Shown here in pieces: positions 17,645 to 25,821 of a stretch of 54,021 nucleotides of DNA; the first letter of the stretch is position 1, and each line of letters opens with the position of its first letter. This DNA is from a bacterium (lineage in GTDB: Bacteria; Bacillota; Clostridia; Lachnospirales; Lachnospiraceae), in NCBI GenBank assembly GCA_030524485.1, contig JAUNGR010000003.1, forward strand, positions 1-54,021. The letters are read 5' to 3'. Below the pieces are notes generated by a model. It was not told where the DNA came from, searched no databases, and was given only the letters and a program-made list of their open reading frames with translations. A program made the position numbers and the translations under genes.

Positions 17645-19102
17645 TCAGGTAGAACCGGATTGATTTTGAATCATCTTCCACATCATATCATCATAATCGT
17701 AGTCGTGTTGTTCAAAGTTGTGAAAACGATTCTTCGGATTGCTCTCCGCCCGCTTCGTCTCCCGACTCTCCCTGCTTCCCTTTCTCTTCTTATCCAACGC
17801 TTCGATATCCTTTAGAGAATGCACCTTTCCCTTGTGCCACGCCTGCAAAATCTTATCCACATAGTCAAAGCTCGGAGAATGAATCGTCAGTATGGTGCGG
17901 CTGCAGGCCTCCAACACAATCTCCCTCGGAAAACCATAGTCCTTAAACCATTTTTCAATCAACTTTTTCTCCGCTGTGGCTGGTGCTCGATTTCCCTGCC
18001 CCAAAGCCTTCATCACCGCAAAACAGTTTTTTCCAAAGCCTTCCGAATAGGCCTTGGCCTCCTGAATGGTCTTAATTCCTTTTTCATGCCAGTTCAATGC
18101 GACGGTCTCCATGTAACGCACACTGCTATGCCCTTCCTGAACACAGTATTCCGCCACATATTCTAAGAGTTCAGCCGAAATCTGTAGATTTTCATACAGA
18201 TAGGCGAAGGTCTCGCACTCCATCGGAGTCAAGGGCTTTTTGCGGTACTGCTGCACCACATAGACCAACTGCACAAATTCCTCATCCTGCTCCAGTTTGG
18301 AAATGTCTTGGCTCATTTTCTCTGGCACTGCCACCTCTTCCTCCTCCGGCATCTCCAAAATCGGACCGCTAATCTCATCCTCGGAGAGAATACGGGAGGG
18401 CTTAGAGACCACATCTGCTCTCCTGTGCCCCAAAGAAGGCAGAGTACCTCTCTCTTCCATCCCCACCTGCCTTGTCACAGGCATCATCGTCTCTATCTCA
18501 TCCCTTCTCTCCAGACCGGTGCTCATGGCGGCAGTCAAAGATGGCTCGACAGAGGCTGTTTGACGAGTTCTTTTGCTCTTGGGCTGTGCTGTTCCTGACG
18601 CAATCCCTGCCGGAAGCATCGTTCGTCTCTGTGGAGTGCTCTGAGACACCAAAATCCTGCGGGGTTCTGGCATCGCCGGCACCGCCGCTCTTCTACTCTT
18701 GGGTCTGACTTCTGCTGCCAAAGTCCGTCTCGCCTTTCCTTCTATCTGTGGCATAGACTGCTGCAGCATCCCACCTGGAAAATAGTCATCCAGACTCATC
18801 TGCTCCGCCGTGATCACATATTCCGCCTCCGGAGACTGCACCGGACTCTCCTCGCACACCAGAACCCCCTGCTTCTTCCAATATTCTAGGGCACGCTTCA
18901 CGTCCGATTCCGTATTACAGAAGGCATCCGCCAACTTTTTCACAATGTCCTCATCCTCAAGCATCTGTGGATAACGCAGAAGGAATAAATAAATCTTCAC
19001 CCATTCTCCATTTGCATGAATCATATAATTATCAATAAATTGATTGGGAACCATAGTCATGGACGGTTCCAACTTATTCTTCCATTTCATCACCTTATCC
19101 AC
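17645..19102 (-). CDS. DnaD-domain replication initiation protein
   Basis: 485 residues, probably the DnaD/DnaB-type primosome protein that works with the downstream DnaI loader. A winged-helix-like N-terminal region (about 1-105, VPNQFIDNYMIHANGEWVKIYLFLLRYPQ) and a C-terminal DnaD domain (about 265-445, including YVAEYCVQEG, WHEKGIKTIQEAKAY and DYVDKILQAWHKG) are separated by about 150 residues of Ser/Arg/Pro-rich linker. GTG start with AGGA seven bases upstream; an ATG four codons later is crowded by AAGGTG. Its upstream region carries DnaA boxes. Confidence 0.9.
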   Translation of the reverse strand: MDKVMKWKNKLEPSMTMVPNQFIDNYMIHANGEWVKIYLFLLRYPQMLEDEDIVKKLADAFCNTESDVKRALEYWKKQGVLVCEESPVQSPEAEYVITAEQMSLDDYFPGGMLQQSMPQIEGKARRTLAAEVRPKSRRAAVPAMPEPRRILVSQSTPQRRTMLPAGIASGTAQPKSKRTRQTASVEPSLTAAMSTGLERRDEIETMMPVTRQVGMEERGTLPSLGHRRADVVSKPSRILSEDEISGPILEMPEEEEVAVPEKMSQDISKLEQDEEFVQLVYVVQQYRKKPLTPMECETFAYLYENLQISAELLEYVAEYCVQEGHSSVRYMETVALNWHEKGIKTIQEAKAYSEGFGKNCFAVMKALGQGNRAPATAEKKLIEKWFKDYGFPREIVLEACSRTILTIHSPSFDYVDKILQAWHKGKVHSLKDIEALDKKRKGSRESRETKRAESNPKNRFHNFEQHDYDYDDMMWKMIQNQSGST

Positions 19103-19164
19103 CCCGCTATCCTGTTATTCTTTCCTTTGTCTTATCTTTATCCTAAAAAATTCTCAAATCTCCC

Positions 19165-19201
19165 GCAAACAAGTTTGTGTTGTATTTGCGAACAAGTTTG
19201 C
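19165..19201. promoter_or_regulatory. Twin 14-bp dyads upstream of the dnaD-like gene
   Basis: GCAAACAAGTTTGT (19165-19178) and GCGAACAAGTTTGC (19188-19201) are two near-identical palindromes whose starts are 23 bases apart, 64-100 bases upstream of the GTG start. Two helical turns apart suggests cooperative repressor binding. The regulator is unknown; the half-site spacing does not fit the LexA box CGAAC-N4-GTTCG. Confidence 0.55.
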
Positions 19202-19259
19202 ATCGTCTTTCAACCTTTTGGTATCATAACATAAGCCGAAAAAAAAGGAAATAGGAGGA

Positions 19260-19448
19260 GTTTCCACAATCTTTTTTTGTGGATTTTGTGGATATTGTGG
19301 ATAACTGACAAAACTCTTCCCTTACTCTGCCCAAAATTCCTTATAAATAAAAGATTTCTCTGTTTTTCTTTTTGGTTTTATGTAAATTGAGTTATCCACA
19401 TTTTTATATTTACATAATTTTAAACACTTTTGTGGATATTGTGGATAA
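19260..19448. promoter_or_regulatory. DnaA-box cluster between murC and the dnaD-dnaI operon
   Basis: Three exact TTATCCACA boxes (19296-19304 minus, 19392-19400 plus, 19440-19448 minus), two 8/9 boxes (19287-19295, 19431-19439) and two 7/9 boxes (19278-19286, 19260-19268). Boxes at 19278-19304 are three head-to-tail 9-mers without gaps; 19431-19448 are two more, ending at the base before the murC stop. An AT-rich stretch lies between the groups. The whole 346-base gap 19103-19448 has no gene. Confidence 0.85.
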
Positions 19449-20837
19449 CTATCTTTGAAGTAGGTTTTCCCCAACATTTACAATGTCTCCAGCTCCCATA
19501 GTTATCAACAAATCACCTTGCATACAATTTTTTAATAAAAATTTTTCAATGTCCTCAAATTCTGGAATGTAATGTGCCTTGGTGCCTCTGTTTTGTATTT
19601 TTTCTGCCAAATCTTTGGAGCTGACACCCAAGGTGTCCGTCTCTCTTGCCGCATAGATATCCGCTAACACCACCTCATCTGCCATCGCTAAGGCCTTGGC
19701 AAAGTCGTCCATGAGAGCCTTGGTTCTCGTATACGTGTGCGGTTGGAACACGCACCACAGCTTCTTGTGAGGATAATTCTTGGCTGCCTTTAAGGTAGCC
19801 TCTATCTCCTGCGGGTGGTGAGCATAATCGTCAATAATCACCACACCATTCTTCTCTCCCTTCTTCTCAAAGCGACGGTGTGTGCCCTTAAATTTCAGCA
19901 AACCTCTCTGAATAGCCTCCATAGGCACGCCCAACACCTCAGCTGCGGCAATCGCTGCCAGTGCATTGTATACATTATGCTCTCCGGACACCGACAGGCT
20001 AATCTCTGCCACCTTTTCCCCATGCTTGCATAGATCAAACGAAGCACAGGCATAGGCATCGTAACGAATATTGGCTGCCGTGTAGTCGCTCTTTGCAGCC
20101 TCTCTTCCCACAGTGATTATGTTTGCCTGAATGCCCTCCTTCCATTCCTCATAGTCTGCAATGTCGCTGTTTAAAATCAAATATCCGTCCCTTGGCAGCA
20201 ACTCGGCAAATCTGCGGAAGGAATGGCGAATCTCCTCCAAATCTTTAAAGAAATCCAGATGGTCCGCCTCTATATTTAAAATCACCTCTATGGTCGGAAA
20301 AAAGGAAAGAAAGCTATTTGTGTACTCACAGGCTTCCGCTACAAACACATCCTTTGCACCGATGCGCACGTTGCGGTTGCCAATGCAGTCCAGCATTCCT
20401 CCAACCGATACCGTCGGGTCCAGCTCGGTTTCCATCAAGATTCCTGTCAACATCGAGGTAGTGGTGGTCTTTCCATGTGTTCCGGCCACCGCCACCGCCT
20501 GCCGATAATTTCTCATAATCTCCCCCAAAAGCTCCGCCCGTGACAGGAGAGGCAGTCCTCTTCTCCTTGCCTCTGCTAACTCTGGATTGTCCTCATGAAT
20601 GGCTGCCGTGTACACCACCACATCGATTCCCTCTTCTATATTTTCCGCTTTCTGCGGGTAAGCAATCTTTGCCCCCAGCCTTGCCAAATGCTCTGTCAGC
20701 CCCGTTTCATGTGCATCCGAGCCAGAAATAGCAAAACCAGCCTGCAAAAGAATTTCTGCCAAGCCACTCATGCTGATGCCGCCGATTCCAATAAAGTGCA
20801 CGTGTACGGGTTGATTAAACTGAATTTGATACATCAT
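19449..20837 (-). CDS. murC: UDP-N-acetylmuramate-L-alanine ligase
   Basis: 462-residue Mur ligase adding L-Ala to UDP-MurNAc in peptidoglycan precursor synthesis. Start at 20837 (ATGATG after GGTGGGAG); the frame runs upstream to 20864 without a better ribosome site. N-terminal UDP-binding loop HFIGIGGISMSGLAEIL, ATP loop VAGTHGKTTTTSML, then EACEYTNSFLSF, HLDFFKDLEEI and IIDDYAHHPQEIEATL. Upstream lies a repeat-rich 615-base gap, downstream the DnaA-box cluster. Confidence 0.97.
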   Translation of the reverse strand: MMYQIQFNQPVHVHFIGIGGISMSGLAEILLQAGFAISGSDAHETGLTEHLARLGAKIAYPQKAENIEEGIDVVVYTAAIHEDNPELAEARRRGLPLLSRAELLGEIMRNYRQAVAVAGTHGKTTTTSMLTGILMETELDPTVSVGGMLDCIGNRNVRIGAKDVFVAEACEYTNSFLSFFPTIEVILNIEADHLDFFKDLEEIRHSFRRFAELLPRDGYLILNSDIADYEEWKEGIQANIITVGREAAKSDYTAANIRYDAYACASFDLCKHGEKVAEISLSVSGEHNVYNALAAIAAAEVLGVPMEAIQRGLLKFKGTHRRFEKKGEKNGVVIIDDYAHHPQEIEATLKAAKNYPHKKLWCVFQPHTYTRTKALMDDFAKALAMADEVVLADIYAARETDTLGVSSKDLAEKIQNRGTKAHYIPEFEDIEKFLLKNCMQGDLLITMGAGDIVNVGENLLQR

Positions 20838-20875
20838 CTCTCCCACCTTTTCTTTCCCAGTCAATTCTATTTTAT

Positions 20876-21130
20876 TCTGAAAGTCCCAGACGGCGGCTAC
20901 ATGGACTGTGTGCTTGCACAGAAGGACATGCAGACATCGGACGGGCTAACCCGTATGTAGCACGTAGGACGATAGTCCGAAGTGCGGAATGCGGGGCGAT
21001 TGCGTTGCCGGGCACCGGTGATGCCCGTTTGGCAACGACCGGAGCGGAGCGGAGACCGTGCAAAGCACGGAGCAATCGACTTTCATACATAGTGGTGATT
21101 CGCCACAGGCGAATCCTGTTCATTTACTTA
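20876..21130 (+). repeat. Dispersed multi-hairpin repeat, family A copy 2
   Basis: 255-base copy of the family seen at 14777-14975, upstream of murC. It shares the opening TCTGAAAGTCCC, the CTGTG-TGCTTG-CACAG hairpin, a 23-base block at 20933-20955, the 24-base block at 21063-21086 and the GATTCG/CGAATC hairpin. It differs by a unique middle hairpin CGTTGCC...GGCAACG (about 21004-21039), so copies exchange internal modules while keeping their ends. Confidence 0.8.
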
Positions 21131-21190
21131 TATAGTATAGCATATTCCCGAAAAATTTACAGCCCAACGTTTCTCACCTTATTTCTATAG

Positions 21191-21236
21191 AAAACGGACA
21201 GGACTCACCATCTGGCGAATCTTGTCCGTTCTGTTA
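21191..21236 (+). repeat. Family A end fragment forming a hairpin
   Basis: The terminal piece GGCGAATCTTGTCCGTT of family A (as in copy 1) together with an imperfect inverted partner AACGGACAGGACTCACC forms one hairpin. Perhaps two repeat ends fused head to head. Confidence 0.5.
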
Positions 21237-21252
21237 CACTCTTAAAATGATG

Positions 21253-21451
21253 TAGGGGGCAAAAAGTATTTTGCCCCCTATGATACCAGATTGCTCCGCA
21301 TGAAATGCTTTCGCAATCCTCAAAACATTCGCAATTCGCACGTTTTTCTTTGAAAAACAGCTTCTTGCTCATATTTGGCGGGTCCCAAGTTCAAAAATCC
21401 TCTTGCAAGCAAGCTTGCATTGGATTTTGTGACCTTTTGACCCTGGTATCA
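21253..21451. repeat. Dispersed hairpin repeat, family B copy 1
   Basis: 199 bases starting with a perfect 12-bp hairpin (TAGGGGGCAAAA, loop AGTA, TTTTGCCCCCTA), then TGATACCAG (21281-21289), a variable middle, a hairpin built on TGCAAGC/GCTTGCA inside AAAATCC/GGATTTT, and CTGGTATCA (21443-21451). The outer 9-mers are inverted repeats, like a miniature transposable element. Ends two bases before the queT stop. Second copy at 49463-49607. Confidence 0.75.
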
Positions 21452-21452
21452 T

Positions 21453-21950
21453 CTATATTGCATGATTTTTGAAGATAATCCCCTTATAGCGTTCCAATGC
21501 AAGCATCAGCATATTGCCCAGCACGCCAATAGCTAAAATCTCACCGATTCCTACAGTAATCATGGCGAACCAAATCATATCCTCCGAGCCATAGGCAAAT
21601 CGCAGCACCCACGGAATAATTAGGGTATTGGCAATGATAGGAGGCAGGCAAACCGCCCACTTATTCCTGCGGATTGCGTAGGAACCGATTGCTCCAATCA
21701 GTGTTGCGATGCTTCCGAAAACCACATCCAGTGTCGCTGCACCACAGAGCAGATTGGAAATCAGGCAGCCCAAAGCCAATCCCGGAACCGCTGCTGGAGT
21801 GAAAAACGGCAGGATGCACAGTGCCTCGGAAATGCGGAACTGAACTGCTCCAAAGCTAATGGGTGCAAACACCAGCGTCAACACAGTGTAGATTGCAGCG
21901 ATTGCTGCCGCATGAACCATAAAGTAGGTTGCATTTTTTGAGTTTCTCAT
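21453..21950 (-). CDS. queT: QueT-family queuosine precursor transporter
   Basis: 165-residue integral membrane protein with five or six helices. QueT proteins are substrate-binding (S) subunits of energy-coupling-factor transporters, thought to import preQ0/preQ1 for tRNA queuosine. Recognisable family stretch FAPISFGAVQFRISEALCILPFF near residues 28-50. The shared ECF energising module is not in this window. Upstream is a structured leader. The assignment is to the family; the substrate is inferred. Confidence 0.88.
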   Translation of the reverse strand: MRNSKNATYFMVHAAAIAAIYTVLTLVFAPISFGAVQFRISEALCILPFFTPAAVPGLALGCLISNLLCGAATLDVVFGSIATLIGAIGSYAIRRNKWAVCLPPIIANTLIIPWVLRFAYGSEDMIWFAMITVGIGEILAIGVLGNMLMLALERYKGIIFKNHAI

Positions 21951-21978
21951 ATTCCGTTTTCTCCTTTAGTTTTGTTTT

Positions 21979-22080
21979 ACGAGTGGAAGGTCTCGAACAC
22001 TCGATTCATTTAACGCCGGAAATCGGCGGCCAGCCCTAAGACCTTGGTTTTTATAGGCTTGGCAACGTGTCATAGTTTAG
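21979..22080 (-). promoter_or_regulatory. Structured leader of queT, possible preQ1-type riboswitch
   Basis: On the minus strand three hairpins follow each other: GCCAAGCC/GGGCTGGC (22063-22056 with 22036-22029, one bulge), CGCCG/CGGCG (about 22028-22014) and CGAGTG/CACTCG (22003-21998 with 21985-21980). The loop of the first (AAGGTCT, 22045-22039) is complementary over seven bases to the loop of the last (AGACCTT, 21993-21987), allowing a kissing pseudoknot. I do not match it to a specific preQ1 class. Confidence 0.45.
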
Positions 22081-22111
22081 CACAGATGCCTGTAAAAAAC
22101 AAGCCCCTAAA

Positions 22112-23476
22112 CTAAGCAAACATCGAAACAATCAAGGCTACCAAGAAACCGGTTGTACCTACGATGGTCTCCATCATCGTCCATGTTTGAAAGGTGGTCT
22201 TCTCATCCAAATTACACAGAGATTTTACCAGCCAGAAACCGGAGTCGTTAAAGTGGGAGAAAGCGGTGGAACCACCCGCAATCGCCATAACCATACAAGC
22301 CTTGTACAGAGGAGTCAAACCTGCCACTGCTGGCATTGCGGCAACGATACCAGCTGCCATAGTCATAGCCACAGTTGCAGAACCTACAGACACACGAACC
22401 GCAAGGGCGATAACAAAGGCAACCACAATCAAAGGAAGTGGAGTCGCTGCCACTGCATTTCCTATGATATTTCCCAGACCAGAATCCTGAAGCATATAGC
22501 GAAGTACACCGCCGCCTGCTGTCACAAGCAAGATTAAACCGGTCGGCTCCAGAGATTTGGTCATCACCTTCTCTAACTCTTCTCTGCTATAGCCATGTCT
22601 GGTTCCCAACACAAACCAAGCGGTCAAAGTTGCCAGTAACAGAGCTACAAAAGGCTCACCAAGGAACTGGAAGAAGGGCTGTATAGCTGCCACTACAGCG
22701 TTTTCCGGAAATAGATTCAAGGCGGAGTTAATCAAAATCAAGAACAACGGAACCATGATAATCAAAACAACGCTGGCAAAGGAGGGCAGCTTATCTTCCT
22801 CAAATTCCTTTGCATCCAAATACTGTGCCGGAACGGGAACATTGAATTTCTTTCCACAGATGGAGCCAAAGATGGGACCTGCCGCTATCATCGCAAAGAT
22901 ACCACAGAACAGTCCCAAACCGATGACAATTCCCAAATCCACTCCCAAAATATTTGCCACTAAGATAGGTCCCGGAGTCGGTGGAATGAAGGCATGGCCT
23001 ACTGCCAGACCGCCCAAAAGCGGAATCACAAAGTATAAAATGGATTTTTTTGCTCTCTTGGCAATCGAGAATGCCAGAGGAATCAAGATAATCAAACCTG
23101 CATCAAAGAAGACTGGAATCGAAACTACCATACCAGTAATGCCCAATGCCCATGGAGCCCGTTTTTCTCCGAACCGTTTCATCATCGTGATGGCAACTCG
23201 TTCGGCTCCGCCCGATATCTCCAAAATTGCACCAAACATCGAACCAAGTCCTACCAACAGTGCAATTCCCTTTAACGTCTCACCCATCCCCTTGGATACG
23301 GTGGAGGTAATCAGGCTCATCGGCATACCAGCCAAAAGGCCGATAGCAAGTGCAGAAATCAAAATGGCAATCAACGCCTGAAACTTTACTTTAATAATCA
23401 AAACCAACAAAATCACAAGTCCGCAGAGCGCAGCAAGCACCAGTCGAGTTGGCTCCGGAGTAAATGCTTCTGTCAT
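22112..23476 (-). CDS. Gluconate:H+ symporter, GntP family
   Basis: 454-residue permease with about twelve or more hydrophobic helices. GntP features include GIALLVGLGSMFGAILE, FFDAGLIILIPLAFSIAKR and HAFIPPTPGPI. Likely imports gluconate or a related sugar acid. It lies between an IlvD/EDD-type dehydratase upstream and queT downstream, all on the minus strand, and likely forms one catabolic unit with the dehydratase and the GntR regulator at 25822. Confidence 0.92.
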   Translation of the reverse strand: MTEAFTPEPTRLVLAALCGLVILLVLIIKVKFQALIAILISALAIGLLAGMPMSLITSTVSKGMGETLKGIALLVGLGSMFGAILEISGGAERVAITMMKRFGEKRAPWALGITGMVVSIPVFFDAGLIILIPLAFSIAKRAKKSILYFVIPLLGGLAVGHAFIPPTPGPILVANILGVDLGIVIGLGLFCGIFAMIAAGPIFGSICGKKFNVPVPAQYLDAKEFEEDKLPSFASVVLIIMVPLFLILINSALNLFPENAVVAAIQPFFQFLGEPFVALLLATLTAWFVLGTRHGYSREELEKVMTKSLEPTGLILLVTAGGGVLRYMLQDSGLGNIIGNAVAATPLPLIVVAFVIALAVRVSVGSATVAMTMAAGIVAAMPAVAGLTPLYKACMVMAIAGGSTAFSHFNDSGFWLVKSLCNLDEKTTFQTWTMMETIVGTTGFLVALIVSMFA

Positions 23477-23690
23477 AATTGGTATCCCCCTTCATTTTTC
23501 ATTTTCTTTATCCCTGATGTCAACTTCCTATTTCCGCTGTCATTTTTTCTTATTTTTATTTTCTTTTTAAGGTATTATATTTCAATAAATTCTTATTAAG
23601 AAATTTTATGTCCCAAAAGATACGCCAGCGCACATGGCGATGGACTCTGTCCTGTGTGCTGACGCAAATCTCCCACAGGTTTTTCCGTCT

Positions 23691-25406
23691 TTATTTCATG
23701 TATCCGCCCTTCATCGGAGATACTGCATGTTCGGAGAAGATTTTTAAAACACCGGACTGGTACTTCGCTGCCTTTGGTGTCCACTTCTCTTTTCTCGCTT
23801 TCAGGATTTCCTCCATCTCCTCAGGAGTCTTAGACTCTCCCTTCACACCGACAATCTCCAGCTTTCTCTCAGAGATGCTGATGTGAATCAGGTCTCCCTC
23901 TTCCACCAGTGCAATCGGACCTCCGTCCGCTGCCTCCGGTGACACATGACCGATGGATGGTCCTGTGGATGCCCCGCTGAAACGTCCGTCTGTGATCAGG
24001 GCAATGGTCTTTCCCAGTTCCTTGTCAGAAGAAATGGCCTCGGAGGTGTAGAACATCTCCGGCATACCGCTTCCCTTGGGTCCCTCATAACGAATAAATA
24101 CGGCATCCCCCGGCTGAATGTCATGTTTTAAAACCGCTGCGATGGCCTCTTCCTCACTGTCAAATGGTCTCGCACGCAGAGTTGCCTCAAACATCTCCTT
24201 CGGGCAGGCCGTGTGCTTGATCACAGCTCCCTCCGGTGCCAGATTTCCCTTCAGGATTGCAATCGCACCATTGGTTCCGATGGCCTTGTCAAAGGGACGT
24301 ATGATGTCCTCTCTCTTTCGTCCCACTTTTGCACAGTACTCATCACACTTGTCATAGTATCCGTTCTGCTTCAGTTCCTCCAGATTTTCTCCCAATGTTT
24401 TTCCGGTCACGGTCATCACATCCAGATGCAGCATAGACTTAATTTCCTCCATCACTCTCGGAACACCACCTGCATAATAGAAATACTGTGCAGGCCACTT
24501 TCCGGCTGGACGGATGTCCAGAAGATAATGTGCTCCTCTGTGCATCTTGTCAAACAAGTCGGAGTCAATCTCAATGCCAAACTCATGTGCAATCGCTGGA
24601 ATGTGAATCAGAGAGTTTGTGGAACCTGAAATCGCTGCATGAACCATAATCGCATTCTCAAAGGATTTCATGGTCACAATATCTCTTGCCCGCAGTCCCT
24701 GCAAAGCCAACTTAACCGCCTGCTTTCCTGCCTCTTTTGCGACCGTCTTCAAGTCCTCGCAGGTTGCTGGCATCAGTGCTGAACCGGGAAGCATCAGTCC
24801 CAGTGCCTCTCCCATAACCTGCATCGTGGATGCGGTTCCCATAAAGGAACAGGCTCCGCAGGAAGGACATGCATGTTGCTTATAGTAGGTCAGCTTATCC
24901 TCCGTGATTTCCCCTCTCTGGCACATCGCAGAATACATACCAATCTGCTCCAAGGTCAGAAGATCCGGACCTGCATCCATCACGCCTCCTGTGACCAAAA
25001 TGGACGGGAGGTTGGTGCGGCCTATGCCCATCAGATGTGCCGGAACTCCCTTATCACAGCTTGACACAAAAACACCAGCGTCAAACGGAGTTGCACCTGC
25101 ATGAATCTCAATCATATTACAAATCATATCTCTGTGTGCCAAAGAATAATTGATGCCGTCATGCCCCTGTGCCATTCCGTCACAGATATCTGTGGTAAAG
25201 TATCTTGCGGCCTTTCCTCCCTCTTCCTTGACTCCCTCTGCTGCCTGATTCACAAATTCCAGCAGATGTGCACTTCCCGGATGGCTGTCTCCGAAGGTGC
25301 TCTCAATCATAATCTGCGGTTTGGACAGGTCTGCCACAGTCCATCCCATTCCCATTCTCAGCGGATCCTGTTCTGGTGCAATTTTGCGGATTTCCTGACT
25401 AATCAT
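23691..25406 (-). CDS. IlvD/EDD-family dehydratase, probably sugar-acid type
   Basis: 571-residue Fe-S dehydratase. Motifs: C75 in TTDICDG, C117 in SSCDKGVPAHLMG, C180/C183/C186 in HACPSCGACSFMGTA, and the C-terminal ITDGRFSGASTGPSIGHVSPEA. The usual first ligand Cys of dihydroxy-acid dehydratases (PCN) is missing: here the region reads GDSHPGSAHL. A CDG cysteine is present instead, as I recall for the E. coli YjhG/YagF xylonate dehydratases. With a GntP permease and GntR regulator next door, a role in sugar-acid catabolism (2-keto-3-deoxy product) is more likely than valine/isoleucine synthesis. No KDG kinase or aldolase is adjacent. Confidence 0.85.
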   Translation of the reverse strand: MISQEIRKIAPEQDPLRMGMGWTVADLSKPQIMIESTFGDSHPGSAHLLEFVNQAAEGVKEEGGKAARYFTTDICDGMAQGHDGINYSLAHRDMICNMIEIHAGATPFDAGVFVSSCDKGVPAHLMGIGRTNLPSILVTGGVMDAGPDLLTLEQIGMYSAMCQRGEITEDKLTYYKQHACPSCGACSFMGTASTMQVMGEALGLMLPGSALMPATCEDLKTVAKEAGKQAVKLALQGLRARDIVTMKSFENAIMVHAAISGSTNSLIHIPAIAHEFGIEIDSDLFDKMHRGAHYLLDIRPAGKWPAQYFYYAGGVPRVMEEIKSMLHLDVMTVTGKTLGENLEELKQNGYYDKCDEYCAKVGRKREDIIRPFDKAIGTNGAIAILKGNLAPEGAVIKHTACPKEMFEATLRARPFDSEEEAIAAVLKHDIQPGDAVFIRYEGPKGSGMPEMFYTSEAISSDKELGKTIALITDGRFSGASTGPSIGHVSPEAADGGPIALVEEGDLIHISISERKLEIVGVKGESKTPEEMEEILKARKEKWTPKAAKYQSGVLKIFSEHAVSPMKGGYMK

Positions 25407-25821
25407 AGCCTATACCCCTTTCTCTTCTCCTTTTCTTTTCTTTTCTTTCCTATTCTTTCTGCGATACGAAGCTTTTGTCTGCAAAGTCATCGTATCTCTT
25501 TCTTGTGAATTCATACTATCACCTTCTCTTCCTTCCGTCAATCCCCTTCTCTATTTTCTATGTTTTTGCTAATTTACGTCATTCTTTTTATGCACTTTCA
25601 CCAATTTATCTTGTTCATTTCCATCCATTTTCATCCTTTCCCGCAAAATACATAGTATGACTTTCCTATTTCCTCCATTCTTGCGAAATCTTTTTTCTTC
25701 GTGTATACTGAAAACATAGAAAAAGCCAGACAGAAACCAAAGCAGAAACGGCCTGTCAAAATACAAAAACCTAGAACCAAAGAATGAGAAGTAGAATCAT
25801 AGAATAGAATGGAGAACCTAC
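25407..25821. other. Divergent control region, dehydratase / GntR regulator
   Basis: 415 bases without a gene. The left 200 are pyrimidine-rich on the plus strand. The right part holds the regulator promoter. The GntR-family protein encoded on the right probably binds here, but I see no convincing TGGTnnnACCA-like operator by eye. Confidence 0.5.
25681..25709 (+). promoter_or_regulatory. Sigma-A promoter of the GntR regulator
   Basis: TTGCGA (25681-25686), 17-base spacer, TATACT (25704-25709), leaving a leader of about 105 bases before the ATG. Confidence 0.65.

Noticed and set aside
19165..19201. LexA (SOS) boxes
   Set aside because: The dyads have a 2-base centre (GCRAAC-AA-GTTTGY), not the CGAAC-N4-GTTCG pattern of Firmicute LexA.
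19103..19448. Chromosomal replication origin
   Set aside because: DnaA boxes and AT-rich DNA are present, but there is no dnaA/dnaN, no strand switch of gene orientation, and synteny places the origin to the right. Kept only as a DnaA-binding cluster.
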